From: Anaerolineae bacterium
Lineage (GTDB): Bacteria; Chloroflexota; Anaerolineae; Aggregatilineales; J027
Length of the DNA: 64,000 nt
Assembly (NCBI GenBank): GCA_019913005.1
Contig: JAIOHL010000328.1
Coordinates: 1 to 64,000, forward strand
Direction: 5' to 3'
The notes under the pieces were generated by a model, which was given only the letters and a program-made list of their open reading frames with translations, was not told the DNA's origin and did no database searches. A program made the translations under genes and the position numbers. Of the stretch, positions 39,977-48,888 are shown in pieces. Every line of letters starts with the position of its first letter. Within the stretch, counting starts at the first letter, position 1.

Positions 39977-40486
39977 TTATTCTATCCCAACCTGTGAACT
40001 ACGACGTTCCATCAGCACCACATCCCGCCAGACGCCGTTCAACTTTCCCAATCGTTCACGGTAGCCTACTTCACGAAACCCTGCTCTGGCATGTAACTGA
40101 CGACTGGCAAGGTTTTCTTTCAAAATCCCCGCCTGCAACGTCCAAAATCCGGCCCCTTCTGAGGCTTGAACGAGATGTTGCAGCAGAGCGAGACCAACCC
40201 CCTGCCCTCGATAGGCCTCACCGATATAGATGCTGACCTCGGCCACCCCACCATAGATACAGCGTCCCGACACGGGCGATAAGGCGGCCCATCCCAGCAT
40301 GATCTCCTCACGGCAGGCCACCAAACGCGGGGATAGGACATGACCGGCGTCCCATATTTTCCATTCTGGCGCATCGGCTTCAAGCGTGGCATTACCAGTC
40401 TGGATGCCCTCCAAATAGATGGCACGCACTTGCTCCCAATGTTCCGGGCACATTGCTTCAATTTGGAACTCAGCGATCATTTTCAA
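39977..40486 (-). CDS. GNAT acetyltransferase, phosphinothricin acetyltransferase-like
   Basis: A 169-residue GNAT protein close to the PAT/YncA group: IRxIYLEGIQTGNATLE near the start, AEVSIYIGEAYRGQGVGLALLQHLV (acetyl-CoA motif, read in parts), and LHARAGFREVGYRERLGK plus VWRDVVLMERR at the end, all typical of that group. Members acetylate phosphinothricin, methionine sulfone or related amino acids. The start codon overlaps the stop of the upstream thioredoxin-like gene by four bases, so the two are coupled. rpoC, downstream, has a separate promoter. Confidence 0.88.
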   Translation of the reverse strand: MKMIAEFQIEAMCPEHWEQVRAIYLEGIQTGNATLEADAPEWKIWDAGHVLSPRLVACREEIMLGWAALSPVSGRCIYGGVAEVSIYIGEAYRGQGVGLALLQHLVQASEGAGFWTLQAGILKENLASRQLHARAGFREVGYRERLGKLNGVWRDVVLMERRSSQVGIE

Positions 40487-41376
40487 CTTGCTCCCGAAAT
40501 AGTAGATTCATTACTTGGACGTGCGGGTGGTGTAATTCCCAAAGCCATCAACTGGGTATCAATCTCATCCATAAATAATTCAATCGGTTGGGCGCCAACG
40601 ATCTCCTTACCATTGATAAAAAAGGTCGGCGTCCCGTTGATGTCAAAACCATAACCCGCCTGTAAATCAGCTTGAACGTCGTCGTCATAGCGGCCTTCTG
40701 TGACGCAGGTGTTATAGGTCTCCATATCGGCCCCAACGATTTCAGCATAATCCGCCAAAATGGTACTGTCTTCGTTAATCGCCGTTTGATCCTCGGTCAA
40801 TAGGTCTGTTCGGACATTCGACTGATTGGGCCACAGCAAATCAGAATATTCCCAATACATCCCTTGCTCATTGACACACAAGGCCGAAAGCGCAATGATC
40901 TCCGTAAGGTCGGTGCCAATCACCGGATATTCACGATAGACCACCCGTACTAAATCACCATAATGTTCAAGCAACGGTTTAAAAGTCTGTTCATGAAAGT
41001 TCGCGCAATAGGGACATAAATAATCAGAAAATTCGACGATGGTGATCGGTGCATCCACTGGGCCAAGTGTGGGGCTATAATCTGTCAACAAGACTTCGAT
41101 TGGCACGGGCGTCGCGGTTGGAGGTGCAGTTGGAGCCATCTCCGTCAATCGTTTGTCTACAGCGACTTGCAAATCCTGATCGCTGACACTATCACTGTCC
41201 ATGCCAAAAATCAGCATCGCCAGCACAAAACCAAGTCCAAAAAATATCGCGGCAGTCATCAACAACGCCGGGGTGGTGCTCGGCTGTGGAGGTACCAGAT
41301 TGGGAACACCGGGACGACCACCAGCTAAATCTACGGGTGGGGCAGGAGGCAAATTGGGGGTTTGGTTGGATTGCAT
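40483..41376 (-). CDS. Membrane-anchored DsbA-like thiol oxidoreductase
   Basis: A 297-residue protein with a Pro-rich cytoplasmic N-terminus (1-35), one transmembrane helix (about 38-60) and an exported thioredoxin-fold domain (about 105-285). The active site is CPYC (FSDYLCPYCANFHEQTF), and the cis-proline loop is GTPTFFINGKEIVGAQP. This is the Thioredoxin_4/DsbA-type family that makes disulfides in exported proteins of monoderm bacteria, usually reoxidised by VKOR. A VKOR gene lies in this window at 54764. Two further cysteines (near ALCVNEQG and YNTCVTEG) could form a structural disulfide. Confidence 0.9.
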   Translation of the reverse strand: MQSNQTPNLPPAPPVDLAGGRPGVPNLVPPQPSTTPALLMTAAIFFGLGFVLAMLIFGMDSDSVSDQDLQVAVDKRLTEMAPTAPPTATPVPIEVLLTDYSPTLGPVDAPITIVEFSDYLCPYCANFHEQTFKPLLEHYGDLVRVVYREYPVIGTDLTEIIALSALCVNEQGMYWEYSDLLWPNQSNVRTDLLTEDQTAINEDSTILADYAEIVGADMETYNTCVTEGRYDDDVQADLQAGYGFDINGTPTFFINGKEIVGAQPIELFMDEIDTQLMALGITPPARPSNESTISGAS

Positions 41377-41471
41377 TCTCTCTTAATCCTACGTCACAAT
41401 AAAATACCCGTGTCATTTATACACTATCACACCGCACTTGACGCCATCAAAATCGTCAATCTTTCTATACA

Positions 41472-41499
41472 GAAAACAAAAATGCCCGTTGTGGGGCAT
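41472..41499 (-). terminator. recA terminator
   Basis: Minus-strand stem ATGCCC/GGGCAT with a short loop, followed by TTTTTGTTTTC; 28 bases after the recA stop. Confidence 0.85.
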
Positions 41500-41527
41500 C
41501 TTGATATTTCACGAAATTGAACGCAAA

Positions 41528-42640
41528 TTACTCGTCGAGGCCGACAGGTGCATCCTCATCCCCACCCCCATCATCGGCGGCAGAGCGAGCGGTCACGGGC
41601 ATCCGGTCAGCGGCTTCACGGATAAGCATTTCCAATTCATAGGCAAGGGCGGGGTTCTCACGGAGATATTGCTTGGCATTTTCACGGCCTTGACCAATCA
41701 AGCCATCATTGTAACGCAAGAAGGCGCCGCGTTTCTCGACAATACCCATCTCCACGCCGAGGTCAATCACATCACCCTCTTTGCTGAAGCCTTCGTTATA
41801 CATCACATCAAATTCAGCTTGGCGGAAAGGCGGGGCGACCTTGTTTTTGGTGACTTTCACACGGGTGCGGTTGCCGATGACTTCCTGCCCCTGTTTAATG
41901 GCCTGAATACGGCGAATTTCAATACGCACACTGGCATAGAAACGCAGCGCACGACCACCCGTCGTGGTTTCAGGATTGCCAAACATCACGCCGATTTTTT
42001 CGCGGAGTTGGTTAGTAAACAAAACTGCGGTATTGGTCTGTTTGATTGCACCCGAAATCTTGCGGAGGGCTTGGCTCATCAAACGAGCCTGCAATCCCAT
42101 ATGCGAATCGCCCATTTCGCCTTCAATTTCGGCACGCGGCACCAATGCAGCCACACTGTCGAGCACAATGACATCCATCGCACCAGAACGAATCAAGGCT
42201 TCGACGATTTCAAGAGCTTGTTCGGCAGTATCGGGCTGGGAGACATAGAGATTATTGATGTCTACTCCTAGCCGTTCGGCATACAACGGGTCAAGGGCAT
42301 GTTCCATATCCACAAACGCTGCCAACCCACCCAACTTTTGAGCTTGGGCAATGGTGCTGAGGCAGAGCGTCGTTTTACCGGAGCTTTCAGGGCCGTAGAT
42401 TTCGGTGATACGTCCGCGTGGAATCCCGCCAATGCCTAACGCAAGGTCAACCGCAAGCGACCCTGTTGGGATGATGTCAATATTGATGATGTGCTGGGCA
42501 TCGCCGAGGCGCATCACGGTATTATCACCGTAGCGTTTGGTGATGTCGGCTAATGCGGCTTCGAGAGCCTTAGAACGTTGTTCGTTGGTGCTATTCGCGC
42601 CAGTGGTTTCAGGGGCAGAGGTCTGTTTTTTCTTCGCCAT
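41528..42640 (-). CDS. recA: Recombinase RecA
   Basis: A 370-residue recombinase of normal length. Walker [10 protein letters not shown], Walker [13 protein letters not shown], the L1 region [22 protein letters not shown] (in parts) and the L2/signature [14 protein letters not shown] are all present. It forms filaments on single-stranded DNA, drives strand exchange and triggers LexA cleavage. The C-terminal tail is acidic ([15 protein letters not shown]), as usual. A promoter and a LexA-type box lie directly upstream, so it is expected to be SOS-induced. No lexA gene is in the window. Confidence 0.98.
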   Translation of the reverse strand: MAKKKQTSAPETTGANSTNEQRSKALEAALADITKRYGDNTVMRLGDAQHIINIDIIPTGSLAVDLALGIGGIPRGRITEIYGPESSGKTTLCLSTIAQAQKLGGLAAFVDMEHALDPLYAERLGVDINNLYVSQPDTAEQALEIVEALIRSGAMDVIVLDSVAALVPRAEIEGEMGDSHMGLQARLMSQALRKISGAIKQTNTAVLFTNQLREKIGVMFGNPETTTGGRALRFYASVRIEIRRIQAIKQGQEVIGNRTRVKVTKNKVAPPFRQAEFDVMYNEGFSKEGDVIDLGVEMGIVEKRGAFLRYNDGLIGQGRENAKQYLRENPALAYELEMLIREAADRMPVTARSAADDGGGDEDAPVGLDE

Positions 42641-42672
42641 AAGTCCAGTCGCAATCTACTCTCTGTTTTTAG

Positions 42673-42688
42673 TAGAACCCGTGTTCTA
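42673..42688. promoter_or_regulatory. SOS/LexA box at recA
   Basis: TAGAAC-CCGT-GTTCTA, a perfect dyad of the GAAC-N4-GTTC type used by LexA of Bacillus and actinobacteria. It begins one base downstream of the -10 element, where a repressor would block initiation. Confidence 0.85.
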
Positions 42689-42689
42689 A

Positions 42690-42718
42690 ATCATATACTG
42701 ATTGCTACAGGAAGTCAA
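42690..42718 (-). promoter_or_regulatory. recA promoter
   Basis: Minus strand TTGACT (42713-42718), 17 bases, TATGAT (42690-42695). Confidence 0.85.
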
Positions 42719-42747
42719 TCCTGAAGACAGGGCAAGTATAGCATAAA

Positions 42748-42776
42748 TCAAAAAGGCAGGGTTGTTACGCCCTGCC
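42748..42776 (-). terminator. Terminator of the PPC/DUF2135-like gene
   Basis: Minus-strand stem GGCAGGG/CCCTGCC with an eight-base loop, followed by TTTTTGATTT; 25 bases after the stop at 42802. Confidence 0.85.
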
Positions 42777-42801
42777 CTCTCATGTATCCATTCAGCGATT
42801 T

Positions 42802-44973
42802 TTAGTTCAACAGTGACAAGCTAAGGCTGAAGGGGCCTTGTGTCCCACCATAACGCAGACCATAGTGGGTTGCGATGATGTAATAAGTGCCTTCAGCGGT
42901 TAGTACAAAACCACCGATACGCGAATTGGTATTGCGCACTTCGGTATCGGAGCCTGCCGCCATATCATCATTAAACGCAAACACCTGATTATTCGGCCCG
43001 ATCAGATAAACTGCCGTGTCAAGGTTGCCGGCGGTCCTTTGCATCAAGATATTGACACGATCCCCCGCCCGGCCTTCAAAACTGTACACTTGGAACTTGC
43101 GATCCTGACGGATTTCGCCAGTCGTCACTTGGTCATACAAAATCGGGGTGACTTCACCTGCCAATGCTGCCGTCAAATCAATTCCGGAAATGATATTGTC
43201 CATATCAAAGAAACTCGCCTCGCCGGGAGTTTGCACTGGAGTGCCATCAGCATTGATTGTGAACGTCACCATATAATGGTTGTCCAGACTGGCGGTCTGC
43301 GTGGTGGTAAAAATCTGCTGGCCGCCCGCATTGACAGTGAGTTGGAAAGTGTTGACACTCGTGTCATCGCAGTCGGCTTGGAACCAGACCTCCACTTCAT
43401 AAGTCCCCGCCGGAGGAGTACGGGTGGCAGGCCAATAGACATAGGAAGTGGGGGTTCCATCGGCACGATTACAATTTTGATTGCCCACTGCCCCCAAAAT
43501 ACCACCACTGGAAACTTGGGTCGTATCGTCATACACCGAATTCCCCAATGGATCACGTACCAACAGTTGCAGGTCATGGTCGGTGTTCCAAGTCAGCAAG
43601 ACTTCGACACTACCCGCTGGAAGGGTCGTATCCGTCACAATCGGTGTGGCAGAGGTGCCATCGGTTGCAGAAGGAGTCGCATTGCTGGCAACCTGTTGGC
43701 CTGTATTGATGCCGAGACTATAAGCACCCTCGGTGCCACCGATCACCTGTCCATAGCGGGAAATAACAACCGTATAAATACCGGCAGTGTTGATCGTTGC
43801 TTGGATCGTTGAATCCGTGATACCCGCCGCCCGATCATCGTTATCCAGCAAACGTTGACCGTTTGGATCGAGCAAAATGAGCAGCGTGTCAAGGCTACCC
43901 GATGTGGCATCAGCATTCACTACCAACTGCTGCCCTTGCGTCAAATCAAGCGTATAGGCATCTTTGGGATTGTCGTTAGTAATCGTGCCCGTATAGGTTT
44001 GGTTGAGGGCGGCTTCGACCACTTCTCCATCAAGGCTCACGTCGAGGCCAGCATTCACGCCACCATTAAACAACGCCCATGTACGATTCACATCCAGTGT
44101 CACCCGTGCCAAATAGACTTGACCGGGATTCACGATACCAGAAATCGTTTGGGCGTCATCCCCATTGATTCCTGTGGTCAAGGTAAAGCTTTGTGGCCCA
44201 GATACCCCACATGGCTGGTTGTAATAAATCAACACTTCATAACTGCCAACCGGGACACTGCCTTGAGGCCAATTCACCGATTCGGTTGGGTTATCAGCCG
44301 TAGCAGCCGTGCAGTCAAGATTCGCATCACCGCTATGCACTCCACCACTTTCCGCCGTCAGGTTATCGCCATAGATCGCCCCACCAATGGGGTCACGGAC
44401 TTCCAAATTGAGGTCAACGGCGGCTGACCATATGAGTGATACATCTACTCCGCCGTCTTCCAAGTTGACAAATACAAATCGGCCACTGACCGCCGGGGAT
44501 ACATTCGATCCGCTGGGAGTCGCAGTTGCCGGAGCGGTAATATTGCCCGCCAGTGCCAATGTAAAGTCACCCGTTGCGTCGCCTTCTGCACCTGAACCGC
44601 GTAGCACCGTCACTACATATGCCCCATCCAATGTCAGGGCCACATTCGACAAGACGGCCACCGTCGCGGAGGACAAATCGCCATCGCGGGCCACCACAGC
44701 CCCATCCGGCCCGGTCAGTACCATCGCCAATGACAATTCGGCAACCGTAGTGGTCGCGGTTAATGTTGCGGAATTTCCGGCGGAGGCATCAAAAATATAA
44801 GATTCCGCAAAATTCTCGGCACTCAATGTACCCGTCACCGTCTGCCCCACCGTCAAGCGGCGTGTACCACCATCCGACTGGGCATTGACAGGCTGAATAA
44901 GCATTCCAATCGTAGCAATAACGATCAGCCCCAAGATTCCCAAAATTGCACGCCTGCTAGTCTGGCGTCGCAT
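42802..44973 (-). CDS. Large secreted protein with PPC and DUF2135-like repeats
   Basis: A 723-residue protein with a signal peptide (cleavage near PVNAQ, residue 32). At least three PPC-like units (about 40-150, 320-430 and 600-723) alternate with two copies of another module (about 165-270 and 455-560). Each copy of the second has a strand of the form V-x-L-x-W-x-x-x-x-DL-x-L-x-VRDPxG, then an SGG and a C-x(n)-G-YEV-x-(I/V)-x-(Y/F) end with paired cysteines. This second module resembles DUF2135. No enzyme motif is seen, so it is probably a surface or matrix protein. An AGGAGG site lies 12 bases before the ATG. It shares PPC units with the protein at 749-2023. Confidence 0.75.
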   Translation of the reverse strand: MRRQTSRRAILGILGLIVIATIGMLIQPVNAQSDGGTRRLTVGQTVTGTLSAENFAESYIFDASAGNSATLTATTTVAELSLAMVLTGPDGAVVARDGDLSSATVAVLSNVALTLDGAYVVTVLRGSGAEGDATGDFTLALAGNITAPATATPSGSNVSPAVSGRFVFVNLEDGGVDVSLIWSAAVDLNLEVRDPIGGAIYGDNLTAESGGVHSGDANLDCTAATADNPTESVNWPQGSVPVGSYEVLIYYNQPCGVSGPQSFTLTTGINGDDAQTISGIVNPGQVYLARVTLDVNRTWALFNGGVNAGLDVSLDGEVVEAALNQTYTGTITNDNPKDAYTLDLTQGQQLVVNADATSGSLDTLLILLDPNGQRLLDNDDRAAGITDSTIQATINTAGIYTVVISRYGQVIGGTEGAYSLGINTGQQVASNATPSATDGTSATPIVTDTTLPAGSVEVLLTWNTDHDLQLLVRDPLGNSVYDDTTQVSSGGILGAVGNQNCNRADGTPTSYVYWPATRTPPAGTYEVEVWFQADCDDTSVNTFQLTVNAGGQQIFTTTQTASLDNHYMVTFTINADGTPVQTPGEASFFDMDNIISGIDLTAALAGEVTPILYDQVTTGEIRQDRKFQVYSFEGRAGDRVNILMQRTAGNLDTAVYLIGPNNQVFAFNDDMAAGSDTEVRNTNSRIGGFVLTAEGTYYIIATHYGLRYGGTQGPFSLSLSLLN

Positions 44974-45182
44974 ATCGCATTATTCCTCCTGATTAAAGGG
45001 CAGCCTCAATCAACATATCATCTTCATACTGCCCATCCTAAAAACGATTTTTGGATGACTGAACCAATCAGCAGCCCCCAATTTTGCCGGGGCAAGTCTA
45101 ACCAATGCAGTCAGGGTTAGCAATGATGCCTTTTTCAACCTGACATCAACGCGGGAAACTCGTAGGCGGCGCGTCAGACTCA

Positions 45183-46505
45183 TTAACTGCCTTCTGTGCC
45201 TTCGCCGCTTTCCAGTGGAATAGGCGTTGCGGGTGCAGCCGGGCCAACCATAAATTCAACAAAATTGACCATACTGGCACGCACGGTAATGGTCTGGGTG
45301 TAGCGCTGATTACCCACCAACGCCACAATCTGGTAGTCTCCTTCGGGTACATCCCCCAATACAAAATTTTCCTGCCAATTGTCATCCGAAACCACATGCC
45401 AGCGCCGTACATCGGGTTGCTTGGGTTGGATATAGGACGTGGTACTGTCTACCCGCCGTCCACCTCGATTAATCTGAATAATAGCGTTGTCTACAAATCG
45501 GCCTGAACCATCTACCACCCGGCCTGCCACAACCCCATGATTGATATAAGGGGCCATCCACAGCAGCGGATTGCGCGTTTCCCAATAGCTGTTGACCCCA
45601 ACCCGCACCTCAAAATGAACATGCGCTCCAGTCACAAAACCTGTATCTCCTACCAAGCCGATGACCTGTCCAATTTCGACACGCTGACCTTTATCCACCA
45701 AAATCGCGGACATATGGGCGTATAGTGAATAGACAGGTTTGCCACCGATACTGAAATCATGCTCGATGACCACCACATTGCCATAGGCAACATATATTTC
45801 TAGCACCCCTTCTTTCACGTCTTGCGCAGTGCTGGCCGCCCATACAACCGTCCCACTTTGCGCTGCCACTACCCGTTCACCAATCGGATTGGGAATATCT
45901 ATCCCATGATGCACCCGGAACACTTGCCCAGCAGAACCATAGGGGTAATAAAACAACTGCTCATTATTGGCGCTGGCATCTACCGGGCGGATCATATAAA
46001 AGTGGTCATTCGGCTGTAGGCTTAGTGGCACTTGTTCTAATGGGGGGGCATATTGGGCGACGGCGGTTGCATCCGAAAAATCCTGTTCAATCCCTTCCGG
46101 GCTTGGGACAGGCGTAGCACCCCGATATTCTATTGGGGTCGCCGGGATTTCTAGGGTTGGGTAAGGCGTGCTGGATGGAAACGGGCTGGCTTCCACATCT
46201 TGCACATCAAATACCTCTACCGTCGAAGGCAACTCAAAGGGAATCGTTGGCGGTGGCAAATATTCGTATGTGGGGATGTCTTGGGTCGGCTCGGCAGTGG
46301 CCGGATTCAAAATCTCATTCTCGAGAGCCGAGCGCCATTCCGGTGCTACAGATTGAGTCGGTTGAATTTGAACGGGCCGCACGATATATTGCGGGGGTTT
46401 TTCGTTGTTCATGAGAACAAAGGCCCCAATGGTCGTCACGAATGATAAAACCAGCAACCCTTGAAAGTTGGCACTCCGCAAAAACGATTTATTCTGCTTC
46501 CCCAT
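45183..46505 (-). CDS. Membrane-anchored M23 peptidase (LytM-like)
   Basis: A 440-residue protein with one N-terminal transmembrane helix (about 15-32), a Pro-rich spacer (35-160), a peptidase M23 domain (about 175-330) and a C-terminal carboxypeptidase-regulatory-like beta domain (about 335-425). Zinc ligands of lysostaphin-type enzymes are present: H and D in VHHGIDIP, and the final H-x-H in GAHVHFEVR; LYAHM carries a further conserved His. It would cleave peptidoglycan cross-bridges. ATG 46505 has AGGA eight bases upstream; an in-frame start six codons earlier is less well placed. It is 24 bases downstream of the propeller-protein gene, in the same operon. Confidence 0.88.
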   Translation of the reverse strand: MGKQNKSFLRSANFQGLLVLSFVTTIGAFVLMNNEKPPQYIVRPVQIQPTQSVAPEWRSALENEILNPATAEPTQDIPTYEYLPPPTIPFELPSTVEVFDVQDVEASPFPSSTPYPTLEIPATPIEYRGATPVPSPEGIEQDFSDATAVAQYAPPLEQVPLSLQPNDHFYMIRPVDASANNEQLFYYPYGSAGQVFRVHHGIDIPNPIGERVVAAQSGTVVWAASTAQDVKEGVLEIYVAYGNVVVIEHDFSIGGKPVYSLYAHMSAILVDKGQRVEIGQVIGLVGDTGFVTGAHVHFEVRVGVNSYWETRNPLLWMAPYINHGVVAGRVVDGSGRFVDNAIIQINRGGRRVDSTTSYIQPKQPDVRRWHVVSDDNWQENFVLGDVPEGDYQIVALVGNQRYTQTITVRASMVNFVEFMVGPAAPATPIPLESGEGTEGS

Positions 46506-46529
46506 AAGAGTCCTATTCCACAATTATCA

Positions 46530-48728
46530 TTAGGCGTCGGGTGGCGGTGGCGTTGGGCTGCGTTCAGGTTCAGGCGTGTCGGGTATGCCTTCTGTTGCAA
46601 CAGGAATCGCCGTCGCCTGCGCGGATGGCCCACCACTCAGGAAATTAATGAACTGCTCGACTTCGAGAGGCGTATAGAGTTCACCCAGCGCTGTCTCCCA
46701 TCCCAAATCATCCGTTTTGATGAACTCCCAAAACAGAATGTCGGCGAAATTCTGTCGCCATGTGCGTCCGGCTTCAACTGGATGCCAGCCGTAGTCTTCG
46801 GCTAGTCGAGTGAAATCCACATAATAGCCAGTGGGAACCGCCGCCATCAAACGCCCCCCATTTTCATAGGCATCCAGATCACCGCTGGTGCGCGATTCAA
46901 AATCCCAAGCGATCGAGCGCAATGGTTCACCCAAGACCCCATTTTGGTATTCATCGGCCACCCGCACAAAAACTCGCCAATAGGTGCCGACCTCACGATT
47001 TTCGCGCACGACAACCATACGGCTTGGGTCGCCTTGCGAAGTTAAGTCACGTTGCAATGAAAAAGCGCGTCCCGTATAGTGCCAGTTATAGCGGTCTTGG
47101 CCGGGTTCGGGACGACGTGTATTGCGCCAGAAAGCATCGTCCAATTGGGCCAGCACGTCCCAACCCGCTATTTCATAAATCTTGACGCGCAAGGCATTAA
47201 AGGAATCATCCACCCGTGTATTCAAAAAAGCATCGGTAGTGGTCACGCCGGGGAGAGATGCCAGCCCATAGATACCATCGGAGCCACGGGCTTCGTTCTC
47301 GGTGAATAGGGGAGGATAGGTTGCCTCAAGTCCTGTAAATTCTGGTTCATAGGGTGTCCAATCCAAGTCCGACACCTCGCCATTAATCAGCGTGAGATCG
47401 CCACCTCCGCCAAAGCTGCCTGTTTGCGCGGCTAAGATTTGATAGTAGTTGCTGCGACGAGGGGCGACATAAAACAAGCTGCTGCCATCAATTGGATTCC
47501 ATGCTGGCATCCGTCCGCGCCCAATCGAAATCTCAGTGCCGGATGTGCCGCCAGAAAAATCTTCGTTCCACTGAATTTGGCGATAAAACGAACCCTCGAT
47601 GCCATCGAAAACGCCGCTATAGGCAATCGCTCGCCCGTCGGGACTCCATGCCGCATAATTTTCGTCAATATCGCGGGTATTGGTCACATTGATGGCGGCT
47701 TGATCGGAGGGATTATCAAGGCTAATGGCATAAATATCCTGCTGTCCATTGCGCCAACTGGTATAGGCAATCCAGCGCCCACCTTTGCCATCCACATTTG
47801 GCATCCAATCCGGTTCATAATCCGGCCCGTCGTTATTGGTCACGCGGCATGGGCAACCCCCCGAACCATCCACCGCCACAATATAGATGTTCAGATTGTT
47901 GTCTTGGTAGGATTCGTAGGCGATAAACGCCCCATCCGGGCTAAACGTTGGCGACCCTTCAAAACCGGGGGTAAAAGTGAGGCGGGTCACATTCTTGGTA
48001 ATGACATCAAGGGTATACAAGTCCCATGGGCCATCGCGTCGGCTAATAAAAGCTACTGTGCGTCCATCCGGACTCCATGCCGGGTCGCGGTCATCTGAGA
48101 GGTGGTTGGTGAGGCGCAGTGGTTGGCTGCTCCCCCGTTGCAGGGCAAAAATATCCTCTTGCCCATTTTCGCGCACCGAAAACACCAGCGTACCGCGCCA
48201 ATTGAGTGGCTGTGGGACGGGGGTGAGGGTCGGAGTAGCGGAAGGCAATAAAGCGGCTGTTGGTTGATCGGGCTGCTGAGGGAGGCCGCTGATGATACGG
48301 GTATTGCCGATACTCCCGTTATCCGTGTCACGCCCGGTTGACCAGATGACCACTGCGATGAGTGAAACCATCAGTAAGACGGCAAACACGCTCAAGGTGC
48401 GGTTCTGCGTAATCAGCGGGTCTTCAATGACGGTCACTTTGTTATCTTTGTCAACCGAGACCATCGCCGCCCGCTGCACCATCAGACCACGCTGTCGGGT
48501 GCCAGTGGCTTCGTACACCTTACGGCTGCCCCGCACCATCACTTCGGTTGCACCCGTGAGGCTCTTATAGACATTGACGATTGTGGTTTGCCCGGACTCG
48601 CGTAGTTCCGTGACCTGCTGCATAAAGCCGCTGACCAACCACACCGCCAATTTTAGAAAGGCATTGCTCAATTTATCGGTAAGGCGAAATCCACGTACCA
48701 GCATGAAAAAACGTCGCCTATCTTCCAC
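46530..48728 (-). CDS. Membrane-anchored TolB-type beta-propeller protein
   Basis: A 732-residue protein. After about 110 mostly charged residues comes one transmembrane helix (about 112-130, LSVFAVLLMVSLIAVVIWS). A beta-propeller of WD40-like/PD40 repeats follows (about 175-480), recognisable by DPAWSPDGRTVAFIS, SPTFSPDGAFIAYES and YAAWSPDGRAIAYSG. The region about 490-700 is a conserved-looking domain (DDSFNALRVKIYEIAGWDVLA, then YYVDFTRLAEDYGW) that I do not recognise. The C-terminus is Pro/Thr rich. The start could be GTG 48728 or ATG 48704; neither has a strong ribosome binding site. It is co-transcribed with the M23 peptidase. Confidence 0.78.
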   Translation of the reverse strand: MEDRRRFFMLVRGFRLTDKLSNAFLKLAVWLVSGFMQQVTELRESGQTTIVNVYKSLTGATEVMVRGSRKVYEATGTRQRGLMVQRAAMVSVDKDNKVTVIEDPLITQNRTLSVFAVLLMVSLIAVVIWSTGRDTDNGSIGNTRIISGLPQQPDQPTAALLPSATPTLTPVPQPLNWRGTLVFSVRENGQEDIFALQRGSSQPLRLTNHLSDDRDPAWSPDGRTVAFISRRDGPWDLYTLDVITKNVTRLTFTPGFEGSPTFSPDGAFIAYESYQDNNLNIYIVAVDGSGGCPCRVTNNDGPDYEPDWMPNVDGKGGRWIAYTSWRNGQQDIYAISLDNPSDQAAINVTNTRDIDENYAAWSPDGRAIAYSGVFDGIEGSFYRQIQWNEDFSGGTSGTEISIGRGRMPAWNPIDGSSLFYVAPRRSNYYQILAAQTGSFGGGGDLTLINGEVSDLDWTPYEPEFTGLEATYPPLFTENEARGSDGIYGLASLPGVTTTDAFLNTRVDDSFNALRVKIYEIAGWDVLAQLDDAFWRNTRRPEPGQDRYNWHYTGRAFSLQRDLTSQGDPSRMVVVRENREVGTYWRVFVRVADEYQNGVLGEPLRSIAWDFESRTSGDLDAYENGGRLMAAVPTGYYVDFTRLAEDYGWHPVEAGRTWRQNFADILFWEFIKTDDLGWETALGELYTPLEVEQFINFLSGGPSAQATAIPVATEGIPDTPEPERSPTPPPPDA

Positions 48729-48888
48729 AGAATTCTATTAATATCAGCTTCAGATTTCGGATTGTACAGGATTAGGTTAGCGCTGGCAACCAGTGCTGGT
48801 TACAAAATTTGCGGATAGATAGCATCCCCGCACAAGATTCGGCATAATCACCACAATTATATTTTGGGTGGAGAGTAGAGTTTAAACC

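Noticed and set aside
41438..42271. A 277-codon open frame antisense to recA
   Set aside because: Shadow of recA codon usage; crosses the recA terminator hairpin and shows no recognisable protein.
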